Positions 1 through 11,876 of a stretch of 64,000 bases of DNA are shown here, piece by piece. Made by a program: the position numbers and the translations under genes. Origin of the DNA: Lumnitzera littorea. Lineage: Eukaryota; Streptophyta; Magnoliopsida; Myrtales; Combretaceae. The stretch spans positions 15,959,928 to 16,023,927 of the forward strand of contig JAMXBB010000002.1 in the NCBI GenBank assembly GCA_024138015.1, in the 5' to 3' direction. Position 1 is the stretch's first letter; the number at the start of each line of letters is the position of its first letter. The notes under the pieces were generated by a model. That model saw only the letters and a program-made list of their open reading frames with translations, was not told the DNA's origin and made no database searches.

Positions 1-239
1 CCAACTTAACTATAATGCAATATGCCATCTATAGCCATTTAAGCAAAAAAGTCACTTTATGACAAGCTTAATCAAAGTAAGGAGGTTTTACTCTTACTTT
101 CAATAGCATTACACACTTAAGAGCAACAACAATGTAATGTCAAGGCATTGCTTGGACTTAAAGAATAAAAACTATGTACTAGGAGTACATATATACTTAA
201 GCCTCCTAATTGATATGCCAAGCATTACTTAAGCCTAAG
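1..239. other. AT-rich interior of a decayed retroelement
   Basis: No open frame or motif is recognisable here. The stretch continues leftwards from the tandem array at 240-790 and is probably part of the same minus-strand gypsy element, which runs off the window edge. Confidence 0.4.
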
Positions 240-790
240 GCAAAGAAATTGACATACCAAGGGTGTATCCTGATCTTAAAGAATGTATAGTACTATGAGA
301 GTACCCTGGTCTTGAAAGAATATACAACAATGGGGGAGTACCTTATCTTAAAGAAGAATACATGATGATAGGAGAGTGACTTGACTTTGAAGAAGCATAT
401 AGTGCTAAGGGAGTGCCTTGGTCTTAAAAGAACATACAATGTTAAGGAAATACCCTAATCTAAAAATAAAGCATAAAGTGCTAAGGGAGTACCTTAGTCT
501 TAAAAGAGCATACAACACTAGGGGAGTACCCTAGTCTAAAAAATAGAGTGTAAAGCACTAGGGAAGTACCTTGGTCTTAAAAGAAGCACATGGTACTAAG
601 AGGGTTCACTTGGTCTTAACAAAGTGTGTGATGTCAAGAGAGTGCTTTGGTCTCCAAAAACATGTAGTGCCAGGAGAATGCCCTTGTCTTGAAGAATGAT
701 ACATAATGCCAAAAGAGTATCTTAGTCTTAAAAGAAGAACATGTGATGTTAGGGTAGTGCTCTGGTCTAAAAAGAAACACTTTAAAAGAA
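240..790 (-). repeat. ~60-bp tandem array (minisatellite) at the 3' side of a gag remnant
   Basis: Degenerate units recur about every 60 bases. Each contains a block like 'gggagtaccttggtctta' followed by 'aaagaacatacaatgctaa'. At least eight units are visible from about 250 to 780. The array lies where pol would be expected for the minus-strand gag at 960-2530. Either pol has been replaced by a minisatellite, or pol lies beyond the window. Confidence 0.7.
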
Positions 791-959
791 ATTTAAACTT
801 ATTGACATAGAGTTGCAGTATAGCTTTGATTTCTCCTTTTGAAAATAAGGAAAAAAAATGTAATTCAATACTAATCTGCTTGTAGAGTATTAGTCATGAA
901 TTGTCTTATGCCTTTATTGATTTAATCTACATGCCACCATGTTAAGCATCATGTACTGA

Positions 960-2530
960 GGTATTGATGCATACATCACCGTCTTCAATAATAAGCTTCT
1001 CAAGTCTTACTTTATCACTAAATATTTTCTTCAAATTCCTACACTCTTCAGTAGGATGGTTCACTATCTTGTGATATCGACAAAACCTGGGATCATTATG
1101 CTCACTCTTAGTAAGTTGGCACTTAACTTCCAGTAGTATAATGTCTCCATCTTATAACCATTGATCAAATATGGCGTGTACTTGCCTCATTAGGCATAGG
1201 GATGGAGGGACTTGTAATAAGGTTCTTTGTACTTTACACGTCACTCTTAGGTTTCTTGTTGCTACTGAGATCACTATCTTACACTAAATCTATGGATGTT
1301 TTATGCTTGTTAAATCTATTAACTTTTCGTTGTCTTATTACAGAGTTGTTGGTCCTTTACACATTCTTTATAAGTGCAACAAAAGAGTACAAGGAGAGGT
1401 TCTCTAAGTATATGGCATATTAAGAGGATATCCCCTAAATGTAATCCTTTACTAACTATTTTCCATCATACACATCCTGGATATCAAGAGAGTATTCCTT
1501 AAAGCGCTTGATGTATTCCATAAGATCTTCCTTAAGGTTTTGTTTATTCTCCCCATGTCAATTAAGGTAACTCTTTCTTGTGTAGAGAAAAATTTCTCTA
1601 AGAACATTTTACACATACTTCCCCATGAGTCTACTGATCCAGCGAGGAGGTTGACATACTAAGTATATGCCTTCTTAATGAGTGATTTGGAAAATTCTTT
1701 CAACTTAAGGTCATCATCTAAGTCATAGATGTCTAATGTCTTGCTAAACTTCATAAAATGCTCCTTAACATTCCCTTGCTTGCCATTGAACTTAATAAAT
1801 TTTTGACTCACATAATCCTTTGGATATGGCTTAGCAGCAATATATTGATTATATAGGAACTAGAGATCCAATACTATAGTACATGGCTTAGCATGCATTT
1901 CTTTAATATTCTTATCCAACTTTTCCCTTATAATAAAGGAAGATCCCAATGTAGTTATGGACTTTGAGGCAAGTGCTACAGTTTCAACTCATGCAAGAGG
2001 AGAAAGGTTTAGCTAGCCAATTGATAATCTAAGTACGGTACAAAGAGTAAGGTGAGAATAGAAAGAGCCACTTGGGTAGACTCTTTTATTATCTACCTTA
2101 AGTGGTAGGTTTTAATTAACTGCAATTGTTGGAGCAAGGGTCTAATCACCTCTTCTCTAATTAGTGTTCTCTTGAATGATAAGAAGATTAAGTGGTTAAA
2201 CGGAGGGGGTAGCACCTTGTTGGGTTATGATAGCGAGGCTAGAAGCCACGCCATGTTACATGGTAATGATAGCCATTCCCAGTATGAGATTAGTAATTGT
2301 AGCCATAAACTAGTCTAATGCTACCCTTGTGGCCTCTTATATAACCTGCATCATTTGTGTGAGGTTTGGAGAGTTCTTAACTATTGGGTTATTCTAGTTG
2401 GTAGGGTTGTCTTGGTTGGCATCTTCAAGTAGTAAAGGCAAGTCTTATTTAGTAGGGTCAGCATAAGTCTCTTACTCTTAGAAAGTGGTGTTAAGTACCT
2501 TAGTATTCCTTTTTCGAGGTGGTGCCATCA
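960..2530 (-). pseudogene. Ty3/gypsy (Tat/Ogre-like) gag pseudogene
   Basis: The reverse strand starts at an ATG at 2528 (MAPPRKRNTKVLNTTF, then a stop). From about 1900 to 1430 it reads through a retrotransposon gag domain. Recognisable pieces include YPKDYVSQKFIKFNGKQGN, LKLKEFSKSLIKKAYT and an RFKEYSLDIQDVYDGK region. Near 1020-1090 there is a knuckle-like FCRYHKIVNHPTEECRNLKK. Several in-frame stops and frame changes show it is dead. The C-x-x-H...H-x4-C pattern followed by 'RNLK' is typical of Tat-lineage gags. A primer-binding site sits just upstream at 2552-2570, giving the orientation. No protease or RT was found to its left within the window. Confidence 0.75.
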
Positions 2531-2551
2531 TTAAGTAGTTCACTCTCTCTA

Positions 2552-2570
2552 TCCCTAGTAGAGTTACCAA
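2552..2570 (-). other. primer-binding site (PBS) of the gag-bearing element
   Basis: The reverse complement reads TTGGTAACTCTACTAGGGA. It resembles the TGGCGACTCCACTGGGGA-type site used by Tat/Ogre-like gypsy elements, as recalled from that family. It lies 24 bases upstream of the gag ATG, so the LTR should end just right of 2570. Confidence 0.6.
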
Positions 2571-3180
2571 AAATATAGATGTAGAGTTCTAAATAGTATC
2601 TTTACATGGAAACTACATGAAAGTTGTACTATACATGACCTTAAAGGAGTAACACATAAATGATACTTATAAGGAGAACTTAGAGAAAAATGGCTAGGAG
2701 GAGAAACAAATAGTCTTAATAGCTCAAGCACACTTTCAACAAATAAGGATGTTATTAAGCATCAACCTTACTATTCTTAATTGAATGTTAAATCATTCTT
2801 CACTTAAGAGTTATTTTAATCTTTGAGAGTAGATAATTCACAAGATAATATTGTTTATCTAATCTCTAGAGCATTTGAAGTCCTTATTGAAAAGGTATAG
2901 GTGGATATTTATAGACTCTTGGGTTCCATAGTAATCATCAGATTATACTAACAATCAACGATTGAGATTACACTTGCTCATTCAAGGTTATTCTGATGAG
3001 CTTACTATAGGCACAAGGTTAGTAGCCTGTATTATTGAGTGTAAAATCTTGCTTGAGAAAGGTTAAGAGCAAATACACCGATCCATTGGTTCTTGTTTTG
3101 ATCTTATCAAGCCAAATATTTTTAAGTCATCTCAATTACAAACCGAACTCCCTAAGTTGTATTACTTAACTCAAGGAATC
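2571..3180 (-). repeat. probable 5' LTR remnant of the gag-bearing element
   Basis: This stretch is placed only by its position upstream of the PBS. The sequence is AT-rich, without an open frame. No clear TG...CA ends or second copy exist in the window, so its right border is a guess. The SPARK gene ends only about 200 bases further right. Confidence 0.3.
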
Positions 3181-3399
3181 AAGTTTAAATAAATAATATA
3201 TTAATTATGGGCTTATGTCACTACAAAATTAACCCTTTACACAGATAAGAATGCAAGAGAAATAAAAACCAGAAACAAGCTCAAATTTACAATAAGCACA
3301 TAGAAAATTGGACAAAACATCACCCTATAGCCCATTTGTCTACTACCAATTGACGTGTATACAACATGTTGGCTTGTGACTGACCGACCAACCGACCGA

Positions 3400-5404
3400 T
3401 CAGTGGAAAAGAAATGGCAAGTCCGGTCCTGAACCTATACAGGAAAAGTAAAGTAGAAGAAGAATCAGGGATAAAGATGGAAAACCAATCGGCAGTGGTG
3501 ATGAGGACTGCTCTTCCTCAAATTCAAGAGAATCAACGGCTAGTGGCATGTTCTCTTGATCTGGGCTACACGTGGACTGATGGGGTTGGTATACACTGTA
3601 CATTATTGCCCTCAGGACTGCTGAAACGGTAGGGATGTATGCCGTTTTGTTGCGGGCTAGAAGCCACGTCAGGCCCATTAGCTGGCAGTCCCTGTTGAAC
3701 ATCCTCTTGGCCCTATCGCTCATGTCATCTGTCCGGTTAATGTACCCTCCCTTAAGCTGTAAAGCCACAAGAATGCGCATCGTTACTTACATTAGTAATT
3801 GTTTAAACAATTTCTAAATATTAAAATTTCGTGTTTTTGGTATAATCTAATTGAATATGACATATGTATTTTCTTTTTCATGTATTTGCATGGATTCTAA
3901 ATGAAACATTGGAGTTGAATCCCCTTAGAAAATAAATCCAAATATAATTATGTTATGACATGATTTATGTACTCTTATAATTTGTTAAATTGTAGAGATT
4001 AAAAATGGTGAAAGGGGATAATCTCACCACCAACTACCATTTACATAATTTTGTAATTTTGTGCCTAAATAAACAACTCGTAAAATTGAAGTCTTATTTG
4101 AAATTTTAGTTATCTCTATTATTACCTATATTATATTATTATAACATCATCAATTTAATCATCTTACATAGCTAATGATTTTGTGATACGTATAATTTTT
4201 TATTATTTTATTTTATTTGATAAAATACTGAGATCTTGATATGAGTAACAGTAAAAATACATAAAATAAAATAAAAAAGAGAGAAAAATAAAAAATTAAT
4301 ATTATATGTGCTAATGTAGATATTTTAGCAAATAAAATAATAAAAATTTACATGTGTTACAAACTTGTTGGCCTCCATAATGATTGGACTGTGATAACAA
4401 TGGCCATGTGTAGGGTGGTTATTTTCTAGGGCCTAAGACAAAGACTTTAGTTACCCTAAGAAGAACTGAAAGTCATTTCTAAGCGGACTTAGTTTAACTT
4501 TCATGTCTTTAAGCTCTGGGTATCATTATATCAAATGCAAATGGCATAGAAACAAAAACATCCATGTCATGTACCCCATTAATTCCGCCAGAGAATTTTC
4601 TTTGTTTCGAAATAAGTAAAAAGAAAATATATATGTTACATATTGTGAAGAGAGTTAATAGACATTTTTAGCTTTATATTTATTTATTTATATAGATGTA
4701 TAGCACGTACTAAATAACTTTCCTAGGAACAATGTCCTAAGATGAATTCCACATAGTTAAAAGTGAGAGAAGTAGAAAGATATATAGCAAGAATATAAGA
4801 ATACCTTTTGCAGGGCACCTAAGCACTTGGTGCAGCCAGCGTACGTAGAATTCCGGCAGTTCTTCTCCAAATTCCTCACCGCCGCCGTGGGGGTGGCGTT
4901 CCTCAAACCTCCGGACACGTTGAACGCCGTGGGACAACTTAATGAACTAATCTGATGAAGCCTGATACCGCAAAAACATAGTATCGGATCGCAACTGGAG
5001 TTTGGCTGGGGAAGATGCACGCTCTTATTCACCAAAGCCGTCTGCAGGCTCTCCACACACTTCTGGGAGTCGTCCGGCCTCATCGGAAGATCCTCGGGCC
5101 CCTCCGCCGTCGGAGGAGCCGCGGCAGGCAATTGAAGAGCGGTCCTGGCATGCGCAGCGAATAGCCAAGCTGCCAGAACAGGACAACACCGGCTCCGGTC
5201 CAGATTTCGGCCGCAAGCTTGCGCCACACCGCCAAAGAGCTCCTCGGAGAGGTCCAGCTTGCATATTTGAGAGTCCGGTTCGTTTGGTATGGCTGGAACC
5301 GTGTAGGGCTGGGTGGAACTGGACGGTTCGGAGAGTAAACCAGATATCGAATTATGAGGAAAATATAATAAGAAAATGAAAGGGAATAAAATCGAAGTCA
5401 TCAC
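3400..5404 (-). CDS. SPARK-domain GPI-anchored protein, At4g28100-like (two exons)
   Basis: The gene has two exons. Exon 1 is 5404-4805 (200 codons) and exon 2 is 3756-3400 (118 codons plus TGA). The donor is CAAAAG|GTATTC and the acceptor GGCTTTACAG|CTTAAG, phase 0. The predicted 318-residue protein is close to my recollection of about 300 for the Arabidopsis homologue. Residues 1-22 form a signal peptide. A cysteine-rich SPARK-type domain follows, with conserved blocks DLSEELFGGV (51-60), RSRCCPVLAAWLFAAHA (71-87), CDPILCFCGIRLHQISSLSCP (from 138) and RAKRMFNRDCQLMGLTWLLA (from 215). There are seven N-glycosylation sequons (N126, N135, N162, N169, N185, N207, N236). A hydrophobic C-terminal tail near 291-305 follows a serine-rich stretch, as expected of a GPI signal. 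The product is probably on the outer face of the plasma membrane; the molecular function of the family is not settled. No break is seen. The start is the first ATG and gives a good signal peptide. Confidence 0.9.
3757..4804 (-). other. intron of the SPARK gene (1048 bases)
   Basis: The intron is bounded by GT at 4804-4803 and AG at 3758-3757. It is strongly AT-rich, in contrast to the GC-rich first exon. No inserted element is recognisable in it. Confidence 0.85.
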
Positions 5405-5576
5405 GGGCTATTTCTTTTCTGTAATGTTCGTTTGAAAAGGAGGGAATGGTGGGAGTTGTCCGGGGATTTCTTGGGATGAAGTGGGGAGAGAGAGAGGGGT
5501 AGAGCAAGTGCTAGTGTTCGAGAGTGGGGATTGTCTGATTTGGACGTTCCAGGTTCGCGAAATAAGGGATTGTGCA

Positions 5577-5588
5577 TTATTATATCGC
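5577..5588 (-). promoter_or_regulatory. TATA-like box upstream of the SPARK gene
   Basis: The reverse strand reads CGATATAATAAT about 175 bases before the ATG. The region 5405-5560 between them, rich in GA on the plus strand (CT on the sense strand), would be the 5' leader. This is placed by composition and distance only. Confidence 0.35.
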
Positions 5589-5649
5589 GTTTTGTGATTT
5601 CTTCTGGGAACTGTAGGGCAGTGATAAAAAGTTGAGCTTGGGCTGTCCC

Positions 5650-7050
5650 GTGATTGACAATAGAGGTGAGAAATTTGTTGGCTAGTGTAGCTACATCGTG
5701 TTCATGTAGTCATAAAATTTATTTGATCAGCTGATGAGCTGCATCCTTCATGTAAGCGTGGGTATAGATTCTTGTAAATATATTATTGTTGGTGTTTGAA
5801 ACTAGTTATATACGTAAGAATATAATATTATCAATTTTCATATGAAAAATAATAATAGTGTTTTCAACCACTTGTTAAGTAATAAAAAAAAAATTCATTT
5901 TATTTCTTTAAACATTCATTTATTAGAGATTTTGATTTTATGTTGCAACTTGCAAGAGCTTTTGTCTCTTATACAGACTACACAGTGCATTTAGGATTTC
6001 GAGTGGTAAGAGTTCACGTTAAAAGTTTCGATAAAATTAAAACTAAAACAGAGAATACTAAATAGGATTAAGATATAATTAGTATTCTAACTTCGTGAAC
6101 TCACATGCATTGTCAATTGCAAAACTATATGGTCCAAATACAAAATGCCAATTTATTACAAAATTAGCAACAACAGTCCAAATGGAATGGCATATTATCA
6201 GAAACATCCAACCTAGCCAATATTCCCTCTCTCGTTAATCTAAAATTTTTCATTCTTCAAATAAAACAACTAATTTTCTTCTTCGGATATTCTTTTTTCT
6301 ATCAAAGGACAAGACACATCACACAAAACCTGAATATATCGTATATAATTATAAGAGGAGTGTTAAAATACAGGTCTGGTCACATGGGAGAAGGCATGAA
6401 TTGGCTCAAAGACAGGACACAAAAAGCCAAATGAATAAACATATGGTCAATCAAGCAGAAATAATTCCACCAAAAAGGCCCTTTGCCTAAAAAGCTTCCA
6501 ATCTCGCTTCCCTAAAAATTATTGTCTGACATTTGCGTGGTTAGGTTTATGACATTAGGACAGCACCCTCTCAAATTTTCAGGAATTTAGATTCATCCCA
6601 ATTTTTTTCTTCCTAAATTTATTATATATAATTAATAATTGATATTATAAGAGAAAAATAATACCATAATAAATCATAAAAAATAAATTAATCTGAAATA
6701 TTCATTTTAAAAGTGGTGTTGATTGAGAGGATGGAGACGAAGAGAACCCATATTCAAAATCCTCAATATGCATATCGAAAGATTTTTTATGGATGAACTC
6801 ATGTATCTTACGATGACTGTTTGGTGTGAGGTTAACGGATTATAAATTACCGTAAAATGATAATGGTTGTAAGCTAAGGTAATGAATAATAATTCATTAT
6901 GGTTAGGAACTTAACATAAAGAATTTTAGCTATTTGGTATTCTTCAATTTTTAAATGGTTGGCATGAGATTGGATTCAAAAGGGATGCGTTACAATTTAT
7001 GGTAAGTACAAAAGCGTTCGGTACCCGTAAAAGGAAAAAAAAAAAAAGGA
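5650..7050. other. AT-rich intergenic DNA
   Basis: No coding sequence, LTR or clear repeat was recognised between the SPARK gene promoter and the foldback element at 7051. Short poly-A and poly-T runs occur. Confidence 0.5.
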
Positions 7051-7561
7051 TAATGTTATGGTTTATATCTCAATTTTATCACTTTTTATAATTATACATC
7101 TAAAACTTTAATTTATTTAATTATACATTTAATTAAAGATTTAGTTGTTAAGATCTATACCTCAATTAATTTTAATTCATATTGTTAATCCAATCAGTAC
7201 GATTTATCAAAAAAATGGTTACTCACAACTTTAAGAAATTCATGCAACTCCCGTAAGATTATAGATAGTCACAGATAATTGCTAATAGGTTGTACAATAT
7301 ATATTTTTGAAATAGGTCGCGATTCATAATTTCATAAAGGGTAGCCAGCAATTACCTATAAAAGGTTAAGTAAGCTCTCTAAAGTTATAGGCAACCTCCC
7401 ATTGGCTAATCATGTCAAATAATCTAACCATATGAATTAGAATTAATTAAAGTGTAGATCGTGACAACTATATCTTCAATTGAGTATATAATTAAATAAA
7501 TTGAAATTTTAGGTATATAATTGCAAAAAGAAGCAAAATTAAGGTATAAATCGTGATATTA
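7051..7561. mobile_element. foldback (MITE-like) element, ~511 bp
   Basis: The two ends are inverted copies for about 145 bases. The left end reads TAATGTTATGGTTTATATCT and the reverse complement of the right end reads TAATATCACGATTTATACCT. Both continue through matching blocks such as 'caatttatttaattata' and 'ttaattctaattcatat'. The middle (about 7200-7420) has no open frame. No convincing target duplication could be read. Confidence 0.65.
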
Positions 7562-8092
7562 GTAAAAATAAATAAATAAATAACAAAGGAACAAATACAA
7601 TTATGGCCTTAGGAGCCCGTGGGTCTAATTGATCTTTTATTTTGTACTCTCTCCAATTTTATTTTTATTGGTGGCCCATAAAATATGCTAATTTTCCTAT
7701 AACTTTTTCGCAAGATTGCAATACAATTTTACACCAAATAGCGTGACGGTGCATTGTAATTTAAATGACCTAACAATTTTATTTTTAAGAGTTTAAATTT
7801 ATATTTGTTATATTGATTGCTATTCTTAGGCTAGTAGTACTAATTGTTTAGAAGTGCGCGATCCTGTATATTTTTCCCATTTTTGAAAAAAAGGAAGTCT
7901 TAACTAATCTCAGAAGAATCCACTAGACAAACTTTCCAACGATATTCAAAATTAAAAAGAAAAATGTTAACTAATATCTTATGGGCATTTGTTAATACCA
8001 ACGAAAATATAAAAAAGAAAATATCCCTACATTTTCTTGAAATATATAGCCATTCCTCAATTTGGTATTAACTAATGCTTTGGAAGCACTCT

Positions 8093-8535
8093 TTACACTT
8101 TTGTTTGGTACGAGAGAAGAATTAGAAATGAAAGAATATGAAAAGAAGAATATGGAAGAAAAAAAAAATACGGGAGTATTTGATTCATTTCATGTATTTG
8201 AATAATAAAGGGAAAGAAAGTGGAATGAATGTTAATTATCAATATCAATAAAAGACAAAATGAAGTATAATGCATCATTATCAAGATCTCCATAAAAAAT
8301 AATGAAAAAGTAAAAAGATAGAATAAAAATGGAATTGAATAGGAAATTTAACAACTTTCTCTCATCTTTTTATCCAATTTGGAGGAAACAAAAGTTAGTG
8401 AGGCTATTGAAAAATTTTCCATCCAAAATCCATTCATCTCTTTTTCCTTCATTTTCCAAATAAGAAAAAAATATCTTTGATTTGTATTTTTCTTCTCCTT
8501 CCAATTCTTTCCTTTATCCCAAATATAGTGTTAGT
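8093..8535. mobile_element. possible small MITE with degenerate inverted ends
   Basis: The left end reads ACTTTTGTTTGGTACGAG and the right end, reversed, ACTATATTTGGGATAAAGG. Purine-rich arms on the left mirror pyrimidine-rich arms on the right ('gaagaattagaaatgaaag' against 'ctccttccaattctttcc'). The low complexity of the arms weakens the call. Confidence 0.35.
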
Positions 8536-8545
8536 GTTGCATTAT

Positions 8546-10132
8546 ATTCCAATCCATTGAAGGCGCTTTCCGGAACGGAAGTTGGATAAAATAGGAAGCC
8601 GAAAAGGAGTTGATAGATGGAAATTGAAAAATAGATTCTTTGGAGTATCATCCATGGAAAGGCACAACGAAGCCCAAAGTAATAGTTTTATAACCCAGTA
8701 GAAGGCAGTCTTGTATAATCATAGTGCGGTTGAATATGCTTGGATTTTGAGTAGTTATGCCATGCTGCGAATGCTAGGATAGAACATGTGATAATGTTAC
8801 ATACCTCTAAGTTGTGTCCTAAAAGTATATCGGACTAAACGTAACTTAAGTAGAATTACTTAAATAGTTTCCCGCATATATAAATGAATGATGAGGATCA
8901 CACAATTCTTAAACTCTGTCGTTAACCATCTTGGGTTCTAGCGTCTTGTGTCATCAGCTCAATGCTCAGGGTGTGAGAATATATACATACAAATATACAT
9001 GTCAATAAAATTCAAATGCATGATTGTGTTAATTGATAGTTTTTACCATTAATATTTATATGTAGTAACATGCGTTGTAATTTTATTGGTAAATACTAAT
9101 TACCAACCACTGTCCATGTGTAATACTCATCGAATCTTTCTTCCCTGAGTGTGCATATGGTCAATCAAGGAAAGCCGAAACTTCTTTTCCGAGCAAATGG
9201 CACGAGGATCAACCCACAGTAGCTATGAAAATTCCGACACTTTCACACCCCTTTCCTCGCATCCCAAATATCACCATCTAACATTCATAGCTCAACGATT
9301 AAAAGCAGTTTTATATGCTGTACAGAAGCACGAGAAAGCAATGGAATACAACAGACAAAGACAATAAAACGCGATAACATATAATTGAGAGTGCAATGTC
9401 CTAAATTAAGTCACCCTTTCATCCATACAAGTCAAATTAGGGCTTGGGAGTGCAATGTCCTAAATTGTCCATAACAATATGCAATTTAATATGATGTTAT
9501 TATGAAAAATTTATTAAAAGAGACAAAAGCCATGCTCAATCGGAGAAGTACACTAAATCCATAACAGATAAAATTAGGGATCAAATGGTTTATGTGCAAT
9601 CCACATATTTTATCCGGTTTTATGTTATTTTTATATTTGGATTTTTGTATTTGTAATCCTAATGTGTGGAGGCTTGGAATGAGTAAACTCTATTTGGGTC
9701 GCATCGGGCGGAAAGTAAAAGGTCCTAGCCCAAATCAATATACACTAACCGTTTGCAAATAGGCTTAATTCAGTTTTTCATATCTCACGATGGCCCATCG
9801 TCACAATGAAAATGGGCTTCAGGCATTAAAAAATTCGCTGGAGATTAAATACAAGGGAGGAGACGTATAATGAGGGCCCAAGTCATTGGCCTTTTCAATT
9901 ACATTGGCCAACGTTCCTGGGATGCGCTCAAAGTCCTGAGGATAGATTTTCATTTCTCATCTGCTAAATGGTCACGTTATGATTACACTCTCTCATTTCA
10001 TTGTCCGAATGCAACTTTTGACACGCGGGAAGCAGCATTTCACCATTTCATTGTATTTCCAAGTTGCCGAGCACCAGCACTATTTTTGGAAAGAGAAAAA
10101 TAATTCGGAATAAATCAACGTGGAAGGGAAGA
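8546..10132. other. intergenic DNA without recognised genes
   Basis: Short open frames occur at 9149-9367 and 9870-10103, but neither matches a family I know or has supporting context. The 5' end of retroelement A follows. Confidence 0.5.
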
Positions 10133-10717
10133 ATTAGTCTAATTTTTTTCCTCTTATTTTTGTTTTTTAAAAAGGGTCCTAATTAAAAAAATATAAAAAT
10201 AATAATAATAATAAATTTTGAAAAATGGAAAAATAAAAAAAAATTATAAAGATTTTTTAAGAAAATAAATTTTTTCAAAGAAAAATAATTTAGAGTCAAT
10301 GAATTTAATTTTAATACGGTTCAAATAGCTTTATTTTAAATAGTCATGTGATTTAAGTACAATTTAATTATACTAAATATTGAAACATAAACGAATGACT
10401 CGACAAATAATTACTTGAATATTAATATTAGGTTAGCTTAAAGTACATACATGAGCCTTTTATCTTTTCTTTCATTTACAAAAATTAGTTAAGTGTATTT
10501 GATTTAAATTTAATTTTAAATCTTTTCAAATCTTTTGAATTTAATGTGATAAAAATTTGAGATATTCAAATTTAATTTAATTTTTATCAAATCGGATTTG
10601 AATTGATATAAATAGATTCAAATTTAATTTGATTTTTATCAAATTGGATATGAATTAATATATAAGATTCAAATTTATTAGGATTGATATGATTTAAAGA
10701 ATTTATTTTTCGAGTTT

Positions 10718-10745
10718 TATAAATATAAATCACATGGTATAAATA
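10718..10745 (+). promoter_or_regulatory. LTR promoter TATA boxes of element A
   Basis: Two TATAAATA motifs (10718 and 10738) precede an abrupt switch to CA-rich sequence at about 10760. In the 3' LTR the first is kept and the second reads CATAAATA. The position before the CA-rich leader fits the U3/R border. Confidence 0.45.
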
Positions 10746-11876
10746 AAAGATGCTTACACCAATAAGCAACAAAAATCCCCCATCTTCTACTCTTGTCGTA
10801 CAGCATATACACACAAATCAACCCCATTCACTAAACCACCTTCCTTGCCTAACAACACCAGCAATTCAATCTTGCATATTCAACTCGTGACCACTCCATC
10901 CACTCACGTACAGCATACGGACGACTACCAAGCTCCGTCCTCGCTATACGGTACATGCACATTCATTGTCATGCTTCACAGCGGTATACCCTACACAGCG
11001 CTTGCATCACACCATCACACGATCGACAAACCCCTATCACGAACTCACATAGCTAGAGTACGTACACTTTACTTCATCGTCTTGCACTGTCTACTTCTAT
11101 ACACGATCCGTACGTTGCACAAAAGCACAACCATGACAACTTCACCTATCACTGCATCGGAATTTGTAGCAACTAAAGTACACTGTAGCAGCCGATCATC
11201 TTTATCCTTCTTCCATCCATGGCCGGTGATCAATCTAGCAACAGCAACTCCAAACGTCTTCGACCAAGCTCGATACTCCTACGTAAGCCGCTACACCATC
11301 CAACTCCACTACAAATCACACAAGCATCGCTCCTCAATTCGCCCAACACGCTTACATACGTTCTTCTCACGCACTACAACACACTGATCAACACACACTT
11401 GATTCTTGTCTACGCCTTACAGCACAATTAATCCATACATTCACTGTCTTCACACCGAGCATAGTCACTGTATAGTTAGATCACATACTAGCCTCATAAT
11501 CTAACAGCTGATACGCTACTGCTGTTCACTTCACGAGCAGCACTTTCCGATCGACTATTGCTGTCTATGACCAGTTTTGTACACATACATGCAAGCCGTT
11601 GTCCCAAAGTCTCCACTGTCACTGAACAGTATAGCACTGCACTCAACGTCACAGTAGTACACTCCACACTCGCACACATTCGCTGCACCATACGTTCACA
11701 TACTGCTGCACTCCAAGCTTTACACTCAACTACACCCTTAACCTAAGCACTACACACTGTCCTTCACTGCATAGCTGAATTCGGGTTCAATCTCTCTTTT
11801 TTTTTTAAATTATTATTATTATATTATTAGTTTATTTATTAGTTACTAATTTATGTTGATAGGATAATATATAAAA

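Noticed and set aside
5002..5379. 125-codon plus-strand frame
   Set aside because: It is antisense to exon 1 of the SPARK gene; the minus-strand frame has the conserved family motifs.
9149..10103. Two plus-strand frames of 72 and 77 codons
   Set aside because: No recognised domain, promoter or splice context; length is within chance for this region.
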